Origin: Chrysaora quinquecirrha
Taxonomy: Eukaryota; Cnidaria; Scyphozoa; Semaeostomeae; Pelagiidae
Length of the DNA stretch: 64,000 nucleotides
Direction of reading: 5' to 3'
NCBI GenBank assembly: GCA_014526335.1
Contig: JACTAT010000049.1
Span: 682,001-746,000 of the forward strand
In this document: positions 22,250 to 32,736 of the stretch, piece after piece
How positions within the stretch are numbered: the stretch's first letter is position 1
Layout: each line of letters opens with the position of its first letter
Notes under the pieces: model-generated
Seen by the model: only the letters and a program-made list of their open reading frames with translations
Database searches by the model: none
Told to the model about the DNA's origin: nothing
Made by a program: the position numbers and the translations under genes

Positions 22250-23931
22250 GGATAAGCTTATTTAGGATAAGTACTGACAAATATAGGATAAGTACTGACC
22301 AATGATTTTCTGATTCGACACTATCATTTAAAATATCTGCCAGTGACTCATGTCTTTTTTCTGGTGCATATTTGACCATTTCAGGATATACTTTGTCAAT
22401 GCCAGGGCTTTTTCCATTTTTCAATTTGTGAGCAGCTTTTTGAATTTTGTCTGTTGTAAAAGGAGGTTCGTTTTTATATGGTGAATAGTGTTTGACAGTT
22501 TCTTGGTTTGCTTTCTCGAAAAATTCTTTAAACATGTTTGTAATAATTTTTACCTGTTGTGTTTCTGTATTCACCGTGTCACCATTTTCATTATATACTT
22601 TTAACTTCTTTTGAGGCTGTTTTCTTTTCATAGATTTTACAGCTTAATATGCTTTTTGATTTCCACCTTGATTTTCTATTTCTTGCAAGTCTTGGTCAAA
22701 ATATTCTTCTTCTAGTATTTTGAGCCTTTCTTCCAGTTGTTTTCTTGCATTTTTCCTTCTGTCTCTGAAGGCACCTTTCTTTTCTTTGTTGGTGGATGAT
22801 TCCTCTTTGAGTTTAAGTGATTTTATTTCTTTTGATAGTTCTTTGATTAAATCATCATTATATTTATTTTGGTTGTTTGGTTTGTAGACGCCTAAAACTT
22901 CTACATCTGCTTTCTGACAAATTTCTGTTATTTTTGACAATTTTTCGTCAGGTGTCGTATTTTGTAATTGAACTGTAGTGAGTTTTTCATTTATATTTCT
23001 CTGATATTGTTCAATTTTTTAATTTGTTTTGAATTTTTCTAGATCTGGTTTAACATCCTTTGTTTTCTTTGAAAGCGTTATTTTCCACCAGTCTAATTTA
23101 AGTTTGGCTACTACTATTTTGTGATCTGAACTTGTTTGTGTTTCACCATATGATCTCGAGTCTTCGACTAGAATTTTATGAGTATTTTTCCTGAGAATGT
23201 AATCGATCTGATTTCTATACGGTTGTCTGTGAATTTCACCTTTGTAGTTGTGGTCGTTTTTTCACGGGGGGGAAGTCCATGTTGTTCTATGGCATAGTTT
23301 ATGTGGGAAAGTTGTGTTTGTTAAGTATAGATCAAATTCTTTAGCATATTTTATAAGATATTCACCATTGGAATTCAAGTGTCCTTTTCCAATATTTACC
23401 TACTGTCTCAGGAAAATTTTGATGACCAGACCCTGTCTTTGCATTAAAATCTTCAAGTGTAACACGTATGTGTCTGCTTTTATTTATTTTTCTAGTTATT
23501 TCACCAAGTGTGTTGTAAAATTCCTCTCTTTTTCTGGGATTATTTTGTGATACTGTTTGGGTTGGTGCATAAGCTACAATCATTACAAGTTTTTTCGAGT
23601 TTTGAAGGTCTATTTCAGCGACACAGATCCGGTCTGATATTCGTTTATACACAGCTTTTAAATCTTTGTGAGTCAGTATGCCTACTCCTGTGTGTTTGTT
23701 TCCATCTTTTATTCCATTATGGTAAATATTATAAACGTTTCTGCCTATTTTGTACTCTTCGATTTCTTCTTCTGTGACATGAGTTTCTGTAAGGGCTAGA
23801 ATGTCTATTTTATAATTGTATGCATCTTGTATTACGTCGAGACATTTTGTTTTGTTTTTACATCCTTGTATGTTGAATGTGGCAGCTTTTAGATTTCTCA
23901 TTTTGTAGATTGAAGTATTAAATAAAGACAC
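22250..23931 (-). pseudogene. RTE-like LINE, endonuclease through RT fingers, 3' truncated
   Basis: On the minus strand, 23,931-23,362 encodes an EEP endonuclease: LKAATFNIQGCKNKTK, ALTETHV, TGVGILTH, VAYAPTQ and EDFNAKTG (usually GDFNAKxG, so one catalytic-region residue is changed). A linker with stops and frameshifts follows to about 22,940. Then two frames (22,940-22,644 and 22,631-22,239) give a long basic coiled linker and the RT start AAHKLKNGKSPGIDKVYPEM. The RT is cut off near 22,250, before the catalytic YxDD, and replaced by low-complexity repeats. The short endonuclease and this linker style suggest the RTE clade. Non-functional. Confidence 0.8.
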
Positions 23932-24086
23932 GCCATCTTGTAAAAACCAAATAAGACAAAACGATTCTTCTATCAGGATAAACGATTTTGGATTTAAAAA
24001 TAAGAATATGACTTTCCTTTTAGAGTGAAATTTCTTCGATTCTTTAAAAGTAAACAGGAGTCACCCATGTTGTCCGAATATCAAAA

Positions 24087-24700
24087 TGGAAATTCAAACA
24101 TTAAATGGAAATTCAAACTGCAAAGAGCTCCTTGGTGGGGCGGATTTTTTTAAAGAATGATAGGCTCAGTCAAGCGAAGCCTGAGAAAGGTACTCAGAAA
24201 CGCCAGATTAACAAAGACACCACTGAATACAGTTCTTGTCACGATAGAAGGCACTCTAAACAACAGACCTTTGAAGTTTGCATATAATAAAGTAGGTGAG
24301 GAAGATGTTAACCCCAACTCATCTATTGTATGGCTATCGTTACGATGTTATTCTTGATGCTGTTAAGAGCCAAGAAGATGATACAAGTCTGGACAAAAGA
24401 TTCTGTTACTTAGCAAATTGAAAACGTCATTTTTGGTGCAGATGGAAAACTGAGTATTTGGTAGATCGTTTGCAGCAGAATAAATCAGGTTGTAGCATTG
24501 CAGAAGGAGATGTGGTTCTTGTTGTTGATAAGAATAAACTGCCTAGACGACAATGGAAACTAGGACATGTTACTAAATTGATAAGTTGATCTGATAGAGC
24601 TGCACGAGGAGCTACGGTGGATACAATTGTTAGAGGTAATAAACATTATGAAATGAACCAGTACAGAAGTTGATTCCACTGGAGATATTGACAGCATATT
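24087..24700 (+). pseudogene. BEL/Pao retrotransposon integrase C-terminal end
   Basis: The frame reads RAPWWGGFF, one stop, then RMIGSVKRSLRKVLRNA, a TIEGTLNNRPL block and, further on with stops, a CRWKTEYL block, DVVLVVD and RRQWKLGHV ahead of RGATV. This is the end of a BEL/Pao polyprotein: the last part of the integrase core (WWGG-E-G/S-K-L-K and N-RPL) followed by the DUF5641-type C-terminal domain. Everything upstream (gag, protease, RT, RNase H) is missing. A polypurine tract and candidate LTR follow at 24.8 kb, which agrees with the reading. Confidence 0.8.
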
Positions 24701-24803
24701 GACAGAAGAATCAATGAAGATGAAGAGAAAACTACTCGTTCAGTGCCAAGAAGAGAAGCAGCAATTGACGCTGATTGGCTTGTTGGATCCGCTAGACTGA
24801 CCC

Positions 24804-25219
24804 AAGGGGGAGTGTGTCATATTATTCATGACTATTCATGACTGCTGACCTTATTATATTATGTTCTGTTGCTGCATGTATTAAAAGCACGCCTTGCGGA
24901 AGAAGAGAGAGATTGGATTCAGCTTGAAAATGGCAGAATAACAGAAGGAATTTTGAAATATAGATTGAACTCATTTGGACAGAAACGGTTTTGTATTGTA
25001 TTTTAAAATTATTATATCTTTCTAGTTTATTTCGCTTATGTATTCACTATGCTGTTTATATGATTGAATTTTCTTGTTTCTTGTCTGCGAACACAGGAAT
25101 ATTGTTGAGTTGAAGGATTGCTATTAGATCGATGATGATAAAAAACAAACTTTGGCAGTAGAGCCTGGTTAGGGGTTATTGTTAGATTGAAGAACTGGAG
25201 ACTGAGAGTTAACCCCACA
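24804..25219 (+). repeat. Polypurine tract and candidate 3' LTR of the BEL/Pao element
   Basis: AAGGGGGAG at 24,804-24,812 is a classic polypurine tract. It is followed at once by TGTGTCAT, a usual LTR start. A candidate LTR end is CCCCACA at 25,219, giving 407 bp with TG...CA ends. The matching 5' LTR is not in the window, so the right boundary is inferred. Confidence 0.5.
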
Positions 25220-26280
25220 GCATGCTTTCATTTGTTGCAAGCGTGCTCTGGCCCTGTGTAAAACCCTGGTCTAAATAACCACAGATTAATTTGCGGGAAA
25301 GAGGAAGGGCCCAGGCACGAAAGACGCTAACATATGATATAAATTTAATCTAATTAGAGGTTAAGTAGAAACTAAGACATTTTAGACGGCAAACATTACT
25401 GTTGATTCATGTGAAGTACAGAAAGAGACAACACATTGTGATATAAAGAAAACCTTATGATGAAATACACAGAGAACACCAAAATCAATTTGACATTGTA
25501 AATGTTGTGAATGCAGCGTATAAGAGCAAACAAATACGAAATCAAATGAATGAAACTAAATCTACAGCTAGAATTATAAGAAGAAATATGCACGTTTACT
25601 GTCCAGACTTCTAGGGCCCAAACCTCCATACTTCTCAATTAATACAGATTGATAAAATACAGATAATGAATTTTAAAACGCAACTAATACAGCTCCAATT
25701 ACAGTTTAAAACTAGAAAAAAGACACCAAAAGACATGGTTCTTCATCGCCAAAAGACACCTTCTACATTTTGAAGTTTTGCAGTGCTTTCAAACTTTGTA
25801 CTCCTATTGTGCCATCGTCCTGTACAATGATATTCTCTGGTTTTATGCTCTTTGCCTCTTGTATATTTTTCATGCAACTCAGGATGAAGAACCTTTGACG
25901 TTCTTTCAAGAAATCAGGAACAACAGCTTTTTATTTGCGATATCCACTTGACGATTTAATATTCAGAAGTGCATACCTGTTTATAAAGACAAGTGAATTT
26001 TAGCTAGTGCTAGCTTTTGTAAAGTAAACTCAATAGGTTAATGAATTTTTGCAAAGTAGAAAATTTCAAAATTGTGATAACATCGAAAACATTTTTGGGC
26101 ATACTTACACTAAGGTTGACTTTTAGGGAAGCGAAGTTTCAAGATAAATTGTAGTACTAATACGGTGACCAAAAGCATATTGAGACAAATTAAACAGAGC
26201 AATTTCTTCGGCGACAGAGCAGCATAATCAGAGAAGTTTTATTTCAGCAAAATCAAATCATTGTCAATCCAGTTTAAATA
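25220..26280. other. Stretch without a confident gene
   Basis: Unique AT-rich sequence. At 25,770-25,975 the minus strand holds about 65 codons of plausible coding sequence with one stop (including KSIKPENIIVQDDGTIG), but no family or exon structure could be assigned. Confidence 0.4.
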
Positions 26281-26334
26281 AAATAAATAAATGGCAAGGC
26301 CATTAGTTAAAGAAAAAGAAAAACGACTTAAACA

Positions 26335-26376
26335 TGTTACAACGTTTCGCTAACTTACACTTAGCATCATCAGGTG
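26335..26376 (-). ncRNA. Hammerhead ribozyme motif of a Penelope-like element
   Basis: On the minus strand the sequence CTGATGA (26,373-26,367) is followed by a 5-bp stem II (GCTAA...TTAGC, loop GTGTAAG) and then GAAAC, GTT and GTA. These are the invariant hammerhead core boxes CUGAUGA and GAAA and a GUA cleavage triplet after a 2-bp stem III. Short-stem-III hammerheads of this form are known in the terminal repeats of Penelope-like retroelements. It lies about 110 bases beyond the stop of the GIY-YIG reading frame, where the 3' terminal repeat should be. Stem I is not obvious in the flanks, so activity is uncertain. Confidence 0.75.
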
Positions 26377-26484
26377 AGATTCAAATTACAGGCATGGTTA
26401 ATTTATACTAATCAAGAACAATGGAATAATAAATATTGAATTAATTAAAGGCAAAGCAAGAGAATTTTACAACATCGTGAAAAA

Positions 26485-27295
26485 TTAAAACAAAAACAAA
26501 GGAATACTAGAGGTTTGATTATTAAGGGACGGTTTATCACGTAAAATAAGAAGATTTTCAAAAATTAAAAGATCAAAGTCATTAGGGGCTTTCTTTAGAA
26601 TAGGAAAGTCATTAAGAGAAGCATTGTGTCCAGAAGTAAATTTATGTTCAAGAATAGCAGAGGAACAAGATTTAACAGGGTTACCCGTTTTTCCTATTCC
26701 CAAATGTTCACGGCGGCGAGTATCGGGAAGTTTTCCCATAGTAAAAAGCATTGCAGCTTGTGCACTTAAATTTGTAGACTACTGTAGAACATGTGGGAGT
26801 GGGAATACGGTCTTTAAATGGAAAAAATGAAGAAATGCGCCCGGAGGATTTAAAAATTAACCTAAGTTCAGCATAGGGAAAAGCAACAGAAATAATCCTA
26901 TTAAGTTTTTTACGAATTTGCAAACTTTGAAAACCCTGAAAAGGCAAGGAAAGAAAAATGGTTTGTTTTGTTAAGAAATTTATAAATGACAGAATTAACG
27001 AAACCCAGCGGATAATTATTAAGAGCAAGAAATTTCTTAATACGAGATAATTCAGCATGAAAAGTAGCATAGGAAGAGCAGATACGAAATGCTCTCATGA
27101 CAAGGACAGAAACCAGATTAAATTTAAATTGATGAGGGACAAGACTACCAAAATCCGAAAAAAGTCCAGTGAAAGTCTTTTTCCTATACAATCCAGTTTG
27201 GAAACCAAGACCATCATGTGAAACAGCAACGTCAAGAAAAGAGAGGGTACCCCTTTCCTCAATGTCAACCGTAAATTTTATGTTGGGGTGCTGAC
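26485..27295 (-). pseudogene. Penelope-like element: end of RT and GIY-YIG endonuclease
   Basis: Three frames joined by two frameshifts read YRKKTFTGLFSDF, then RICSSYATFHAELSRIKKFL and NNYPLGFVN (the C-terminal RT extension of Penelope elements). These are followed by VVYKFKCTSCNAFYYGKTSR, the GIY-YIG-like start of the endonuclease, then RRREHLGI, ILEHKFTSGH and FENLLILRDKPSLNNQ (catalytic Glu and terminal block). The RT catalytic region is gone; the element is truncated near 27,295. The hammerhead ribozyme motif downstream supports the assignment. Penelope elements are retroelements with telomerase-like RTs. Confidence 0.88.
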
Positions 27296-27445
27296 TGTTT
27301 AAATATCTGCTGTCTGTTATTGATGTTTTACTGAATCCTTTTGTTCCTGCTAGGGGCCAGCATCCAGAACAAAACCAGCATCCTTCTTAATCGGAGTTTT
27401 ACATTGACTAAAGGGGGAGAGGGGATCAAATAGCGTAATATTCCA

Positions 27446-27476
27446 ATTTGTCTCATAATTTATGTCCAAGATTTCT
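27446..27476. repeat. Isolated Tc1/mariner-type terminal repeat
   Basis: CCAATTTGTCTCATAATTTA followed by TGTCCAAGATT is nearly identical to the reverse complement of the left terminus of the MITE at 40,050-40,271. I could not find its partner end nearby. It lies 200 bases upstream of the broken Tc1/mariner transposase but in the wrong orientation to be that element's left end. Confidence 0.6.
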
Positions 27477-27599
27477 TCAGTTTTGCGAGACTTAGGCAAA
27501 TTTATCGATCGTCATTGTCAACTGACATTACAGCATAGATCATGACTTTGTACACATAAGTTGTGTGTGATACAAAGAGAGACAACAGTGTGAATGAAC

Positions 27600-27662
27600 T
27601 ACAAAAGCAATAACAGCAACAACAACAACAACAGCACAAGCAGCAACAACAACACAAACAAA
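27600..27662. repeat. CAA/CAG-rich microsatellite
   Basis: Runs of AACAACAACAACA with GCA interruptions. The minus-strand cysteine-rich reading frame here is a translation of this repeat. Confidence 0.9.
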
Positions 27663-27682
27663 ATATAAAGTAAACAATAATT

Positions 27683-28825
27683 GTGGGGGCGTTCATGAGT
27701 ATGCGAGTTGGGAAGGAAGAATGCAATGTGATTTTCAATATGGCTAGGAAAAACAAAGTTAAAACAAGGCATTCTGCAGAAATTGCTGCATTATATCAAA
27801 AAGCTGGGGTATCTGGTGCTGAACTTATGAAAACTTTCCCTCAGTATAGCAGGGCAACTATATATAGCCATGCGAGATCATCGTTAAACCAACTGGCTGA
27901 AGATGGCAGGAAAAACAACAAAGGTCGTCCTTAAAAGCTTAGTATCAAAGAAAAAGGCAAATACTACGGTCAATACCCAAACTTCGGAAAACTGATGGAT
28001 CGTTCACATCAAAATGTGTAGCGGTGGAGGCTGGAGCTCAGCAGAAAGTATTGAACCACACAGTGAGAAGGGTTCTAAACAGCAACAGGTATGGATACTT
28101 TAGATCAAAAGGGCCTTTTGTACCAAAAGGATTTGAAAGAGAGAATGAAATTCTGTCGAAAAATTCGCAAACTTAAACTGGGGCAAGACTTTTGGAATTT
28201 CCACATATCATTTTATTTAGATGGCAAAGGTTTCGAAAATAAGAGTAACCCTCTAGACCAGGCTAGAGCACCTAAATAATGGGAATGGAGAAAGAAGAGT
28301 GAAGGACTGAAGACTGGATGCAAAGCGAAAGGCAAAAAGGAGGGTGCAATCAATTGCGATTTCATGGTGGGAATATCATACAACCGTGGTGTTGTACTAT
28401 GTGAGCAATATGCAGGGTCTATAAATGGAGAGAAAATGGCAAACATAGTTCGTTCTTCATTTCCACAAGCATTCGAAAAAAGCATTGACCCAACGAGTAA
28501 GAGGTTCTTGCAGGATGGATGTCCACGTCGGAACAGCAAAACAGTGAGAGATGCATTTGACTCGGTTCATGCAAAGGTGTTTAAAATCCCATCAAGATCT
28601 CAAGATCTGAATCCCATAGAGAACTTTTTCAATTTAGTAAGTTTAAAGTTAAAGCAGCAGGCTCTTGACAGGAACATTGAAAAAGAAACTTTTAAAGAAT
28701 TTGAAGGCCGTGTTAAAAAGACTTTGCTTGACTATCCAATTGCTGATATAGACAAGATCATTGACACAATGGATAAAAGAATAAAGCTGGTGCTAGACAC
28801 GAAAGGTATGAGAATCAAATACTAA
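27683..28825 (+). pseudogene. Tc1/mariner transposase (DD34E), broken
   Basis: Three segments share one frame. The first is an N-terminal helix-turn-helix with AEIAALYQKAGVSGAELMKT and IYSHARSSL. After stops and a frameshift near 27,932-28,090 the catalytic domain begins: KGLLYQKDLKERMKFCRKI, then FYLDGKGF (first Asp). One stop at 28,277 follows, then VGISYNRGVVLCEQY, RFLQDGCPRRNSK (second Asp) and SRSQDLNPIENFF (Glu). I count 34 residues between the second Asp and the Glu, so DD34E as in Tc1. A C-terminal helix runs to the stop at 28,823-28,825. The element moved by cut-and-paste into TA sites; this copy cannot make an active enzyme. I found no matching terminal repeats around it. Confidence 0.92.
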
Positions 28826-29205
28826 AGGTATGTTGCCTGTTTTCTCCCTACGTAACAAGTCGAAGGACCTTAGAAGTTGGCCTGTTCTGCTGTCGAAACT
28901 TAAATTACAATTCAATGTAAATTTTTTTAAAGATCAAAAGTGGTAAAGGGATAGGTAAGAGGGTAGAGGCACTCAATTGAAAGACACCAATTACAGAAAA
29001 CATATACACTTAGTTTCATTGTAGTTAATCAAGTAATAATATCAGGGGTGTCAGACTGTTAAGAAAGCAACGGGCATATTCTTGAGTTTATTTTTAAAAT
29101 TAAATGAAAAGAGGAATAGTTTTTAGCCTAAATGGGCCCGGAAAGGCCTGTTCCTTTGTATGGGGCAAAGCCCACTTGCACTTAGGGCTCTGGCACCCTT
29201 GACTG

Positions 29206-29440
29206 ACATGATACCACTCATGTTACTACATGTGAAGGACATGTTACCGCCCTCACTACAAAGCTTCAGTACTAAGTTAGACATGTTACCACATGTTACC
29301 GCCTATTTTAAAAATAAATTGATATATTTATTTTTAAAATAGGTGGTTACATGTGGTAACATGTGGAACTTAGTACTGAAGCTTTGTAGTGAGGGCGGTA
29401 ACATGTCCAGTCATATGTAGTAACATGAATGGTATCATGT
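29206..29440. repeat. 235-bp near-perfect palindrome (foldback element)
   Basis: The left arm starts ACATGATACC and the right arm ends GGTATCATGT. The arms are about 110 bases each and contain CCGCCCTCACTACAAAGCTT and its complement. The centre is an AT-rich segment around 29,316-29,330. Some internal positions differ between arms. No clear target-site duplication was found. It lies 260 bases upstream of the zinc-finger LINE. Confidence 0.9.
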
Positions 29441-29699
29441 GAAAGAATTACCTGTGCTTTGCTTATTTTCTTAAATCCCTAAGAATACTTGTATTAGTTC
29501 TACTTATTAAAGAATGAACATAACATTATTTAAGTCATTGAGTTGAATTGTCAAAGATGGCGGACGCAAATTTTTCTGTCTGAATAAATTCAGAGTTTTG
29601 GAGCAGAAAAGAAGAGTTGAGTAACGCAAGACTTGCGAATTTTTACAACATATTCTCTCTTAGACGTTTCAATATCATTTCTGGTTTATTGAAAGGGAA

Positions 29700-30227
29700 A
29701 TGGCTTCTGCAGCAGACGTGGAAACTAACAACCTCGTAGAGCAGGCAAACGCGCCTAGACCTATCAACAACGGAGTAATGTGTGAAAAATGTAATCGGCG
29801 TTTCAAGAACCAACGTGGTCTGATGCAGCATATGCGCCACTGCACTCAGAGCATCACAGCTGTCATTGTCAATGCAGTTGGGCAACCACCACCCATAGAT
29901 CCATTTCCTCCAGATCCAGTAGCTGATCCTGAACCACCGAAAGTCTTCTACTGGGAAATGACAAAGGGGAGTGAAGCTGAACTTGTCATTGCTGAATGCT
30001 ACGAAAAAATCGTATTCTGGCGGGAAAATATATTTCTTCTGCCCAAGGGTTCGGCGGGTAAAGATTATATCAGAGAAATCACAAGGCTTTTAAATGCGTG
30101 GATTGAAGATTCCCCCCTTCGAAAGCGTGCTATGACAGCTATACATCTCATGCCTGCACTATTACTTCAGAAACCTTCAAAAAAATCGAAAAGCAAAGAT
30201 CATGTTAAATCGTTCGAAGACGATTGA
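29700..30227 (+). CDS. N-terminal part of a REL-type LINE: C2H2 zinc finger
   Basis: This open frame begins the LINE that runs to 32,736. Residues 28-49 are a C2H2 finger (CEKCNRRF...GLMQHMRHC with the fourth ligand Cys), the DNA-binding finger typical of R2, NeSL and Utopia-like elements. A proline-rich hinge follows (PPPIDPFPPDPVADPEPP), then a helical region (KVFYWEMTKGSEAELVI...). The frame stops at 30,227. The next frame (from about 30,224) continues the same protein one phase off, so this is a single-base frameshift rather than a true two-gene arrangement. The stretch 29,530-29,699 upstream may be the 5' UTR. Confidence 0.8.
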   Translation: MASAADVETNNLVEQANAPRPINNGVMCEKCNRRFKNQRGLMQHMRHCTQSITAVIVNAVGQPPPIDPFPPDPVADPEPPKVFYWEMTKGSEAELVIAECYEKIVFWRENIFLLPKGSAGKDYIREITRLLNAWIEDSPLRKRAMTAIHLMPALLLQKPSKKSKSKDHVKSFEDD

Positions 30228-31921
30228 AGCTCTGGAAGGATGGTGAATTTCTGAAACTCTACAATGAGGCACATGCACTACAAGAGCGTCTAAAGGAAAC
30301 AGCATCAAAGAAAGATATAACAGCGTTGTCTCGAAAATTTTGGGACATGATTCAGAGGGGAAACATCAATGGATGCATCACGCTACTGACAAACAACATG
30401 CGAGGTGGGCTCCTTCCCATGGATGATGAAACATTACGTCTACTACTCGAAAAACACCCTGTAGGCGCTGAAGCATCTGAAGACGCCCTATTGCTAGGTC
30501 CTGAACCAGTGGTCGAGCCGATCATCTTCAATGTCATCGATGAAGAAATGGTGCTGAAGGCCGCTCAAATGACGAAAGGAGGTTCTTGCCCCTCGGGTAT
30601 CGATGCAGATGGTTGGCGTAAAATTTTGTCATCACGTGACTTTGGTGATGCAGGAAATGATTTGCGAAGTGCTATTGCAGCTGTCACCCGCTCCCTCTGT
30701 ACAAGCAACGTGGAGGATCAATCGATAACAGCATTGATGGCGTCAAGACTCGTGCCACTTGACAAAATGCCCGGACTCCGACCAATTGGCGTCGGTGAAG
30801 TGTTGCGGAGGATTATGGGCAATGTTGTGATGGCTGTTACCAAATCTGACGTAGTCAATGCATGCGCAAACTCACAGATGTGTGGGCAGAAATCAGGAAG
30901 TGAAGCAGCAATACATACAATGAAGATGTTGTTTGAGAAAGAAGAGACGGAGGCGGTGCTTCTAGTAGATGCTGCAAATGCATTCAACAATTTGAATCGA
31001 AAAGTATTCCTGCATAATATAGGAATAGTTTTTCCAACAATGGCTACGTTTGTTAGGAATTGCTACTCGGCTCCAGCAAGGCTTTTTGTCATTGGAAGGA
31101 GAGAAGTCAAATCAAAATGAGGGTACGACCCAAGGAGACCCGCTTGGTATGGCGATCTAAGCGATCGGAACAAGGCCAATGCTCCACATGCTAGCAGAAT
31201 CATGTGATGGAAATCTAAAGGATGTAGCTTTCGCTGATGATATAACGGCCGCAGGAAAGATCAACGCCCTGAGAAAATGGTGGGATACTCTTTTGTTTAA
31301 TGGGCCGAAGTATGGATACTTTCCACGACCTTCCAAATGTATCCTGATCTTCAAACCAGAAGTTGAAGATGAAGCTCGTGTTGCGTTAAATGGCACCAAC
31401 GTAACCATTACTCCAGAGGGCTATAAGCATCTTGTGGCCGCCATCGGAAGCCAGGAACACAGATCGGTGTTCTTAAGATCAAAAGTTGCAACATGGGTAG
31501 ACGAACTGACTTTTATATAAAAATCGGTGAAACTCAACCTCAAGCCGCTTATTCCTGCTTTGTCGCCGGATATCAACACAAGTTAACATACTTCCTGAGA
31601 ACGATACCAGATTGTGAGAATGAATTCCAGCCAATTGAGGATGTCATTCGGTAAAAGTTTATTCCATCTATAACTGGAGGTCACGTGGTGAATGACAAAG
31701 AACGCAAGCTTTTGGCACTTCCAACACGAAACGGGGTCTTGGTCTGAAGATCTTCACGGAAACCGCAAAAGAAGAATACGAAAACTCAAAGCAAGTCACA
31801 TTAGATCTTCAAAACAAAATTCTTGGGATCCGAAACACCAACGGCGGCAAGTCTAGAAACCAAATAAAGTCAGATAGACAAAAAACGCCAGGAAGAAAAA
31901 CTACAATCACTCATACAATAG
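30224..31921 (+). pseudogene. Reverse transcriptase region of the REL-type LINE
   Basis: Blocks in order: MTKGGSCPSGIDADGWRKIL (RT motif 1), a MASRLVPLDK strand, RPIGVGEVLRRIMG, CGQKSGSEAAIH, then LLVDAANAFNNLNRK with the first catalytic Asp. A frameshift at about 31,110 is followed by EGTTQGDPLGMA, one stop at 31,158, and FADDITAAG, the catalytic Asp pair. The thumb follows to 31,520, then a frame change into AGYQHKLTYFLRTIP and TRNG-GLGLK-like sequence up to 31,920. About four lesions in 1.7 kb suggest fairly recent decay. The AANAFNxLNRK form of the A motif is typical of the R2/NeSL/Utopia side of LINEs. Confidence 0.85.
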
Positions 31922-32736
31922 ATGACTGATGAGGAACGAAAAAGAACGGCATCCAACAATCAGAAAGGCGTATCAAATTGGCTATCTTCTCTGCCGTTGA
32001 AAGAATTCGGATTCGACATGTCAAAGCAGGAGTCCCAAGATGCTCTTCATCTTTGTTACGGATGGCTGATGAACAAAATGCCGAATATTTGTGCATGTGG
32101 TTCTCGTTTCGACGTACCGCATGCTCTCTCATGCTAAAAGGTGGCTTCGTCACTCTATGCCACAATGAGGTCAGAAACATCACGGCAGATCTACTAAACG
32201 AAGTATGTAGGGATGTAAAAGTCGAGCCGATGCTGAACGAGTTGAATGGTGACGAATTGCAAGAACGAGCTACCAACAGGAGTCGAGAAGCAAGGTTGGA
32301 TGTCAGTGCTGCTAGTTTTTGGGTAGCTGGTCAGAAGGCATTTTTTGATATCAGGGTCTTCGACCTTAACGCCCGAAGATACAGCAACCTAGAACTAGCA
32401 AAATGCTACTTAACAAACGAAGCTGAAAAGAAGAGGCAGTATAACGAACGAGTCCTGCAAGTTGAAAACGGAACATTCACTCCCCTAGTGTTCTCAACTA
32501 ATGGAGCAATGGGCAGAGAATGTCAGATTTTCTATAAACGCTTGAGCAAGATGATTGCAGAAAAGAAGAGGATGGAGCTCAGCGTAATAACGGCTGCGAT
32601 ACGTACAAAGTTGTCATTTTCCCTAATAAGATCAACAATCCGATGCGTTCGAGGTTCTCGATCAAGGTTCCAACAACACTCCAACATCGAAGACCTTGAC
32701 CCGATTCCAAAGCGATCAACAATTTCTAAGGAGTAG
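31922..32736 (+). pseudogene. Zinc knuckle and restriction-like endonuclease of the LINE
   Basis: The C-terminal part of the element has a knuckle ICACGSRFDVPHALSC (C-x-C-x7-H-x3-C). It is followed, after a one-base frameshift near 32,137, by GGFVTLCHNEVRNITADLL and the nuclease core LDVSAASFWVAGQKAFFDIR, with the PD-D/E-K-type Asp residues (LDV and FDIRVFD), then YSNLELAKCYLTNEAEKKRQ. This restriction-like endonuclease makes the target nick in R2-type LINEs and replaces the EEP nuclease of the other LINEs in the window. It ends at 32,736 with a basic RSRFQ tail. A short AT-rich 3' region follows. Confidence 0.82.

Noticed and set aside
27502..27756. Cysteine-rich minus-strand frame (poly-Cys)
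   Set aside because: Translation of the CAA/CAG-rich repeat at 27,600-27,662, overlapping the transposase start.
27446..29000. Complete Tc1/mariner element including the terminal repeat at 27,446
   Set aside because: The terminal repeat is in the orientation of a right end and no partner lies beyond the transposase stop, so the two cannot be shown to belong together.
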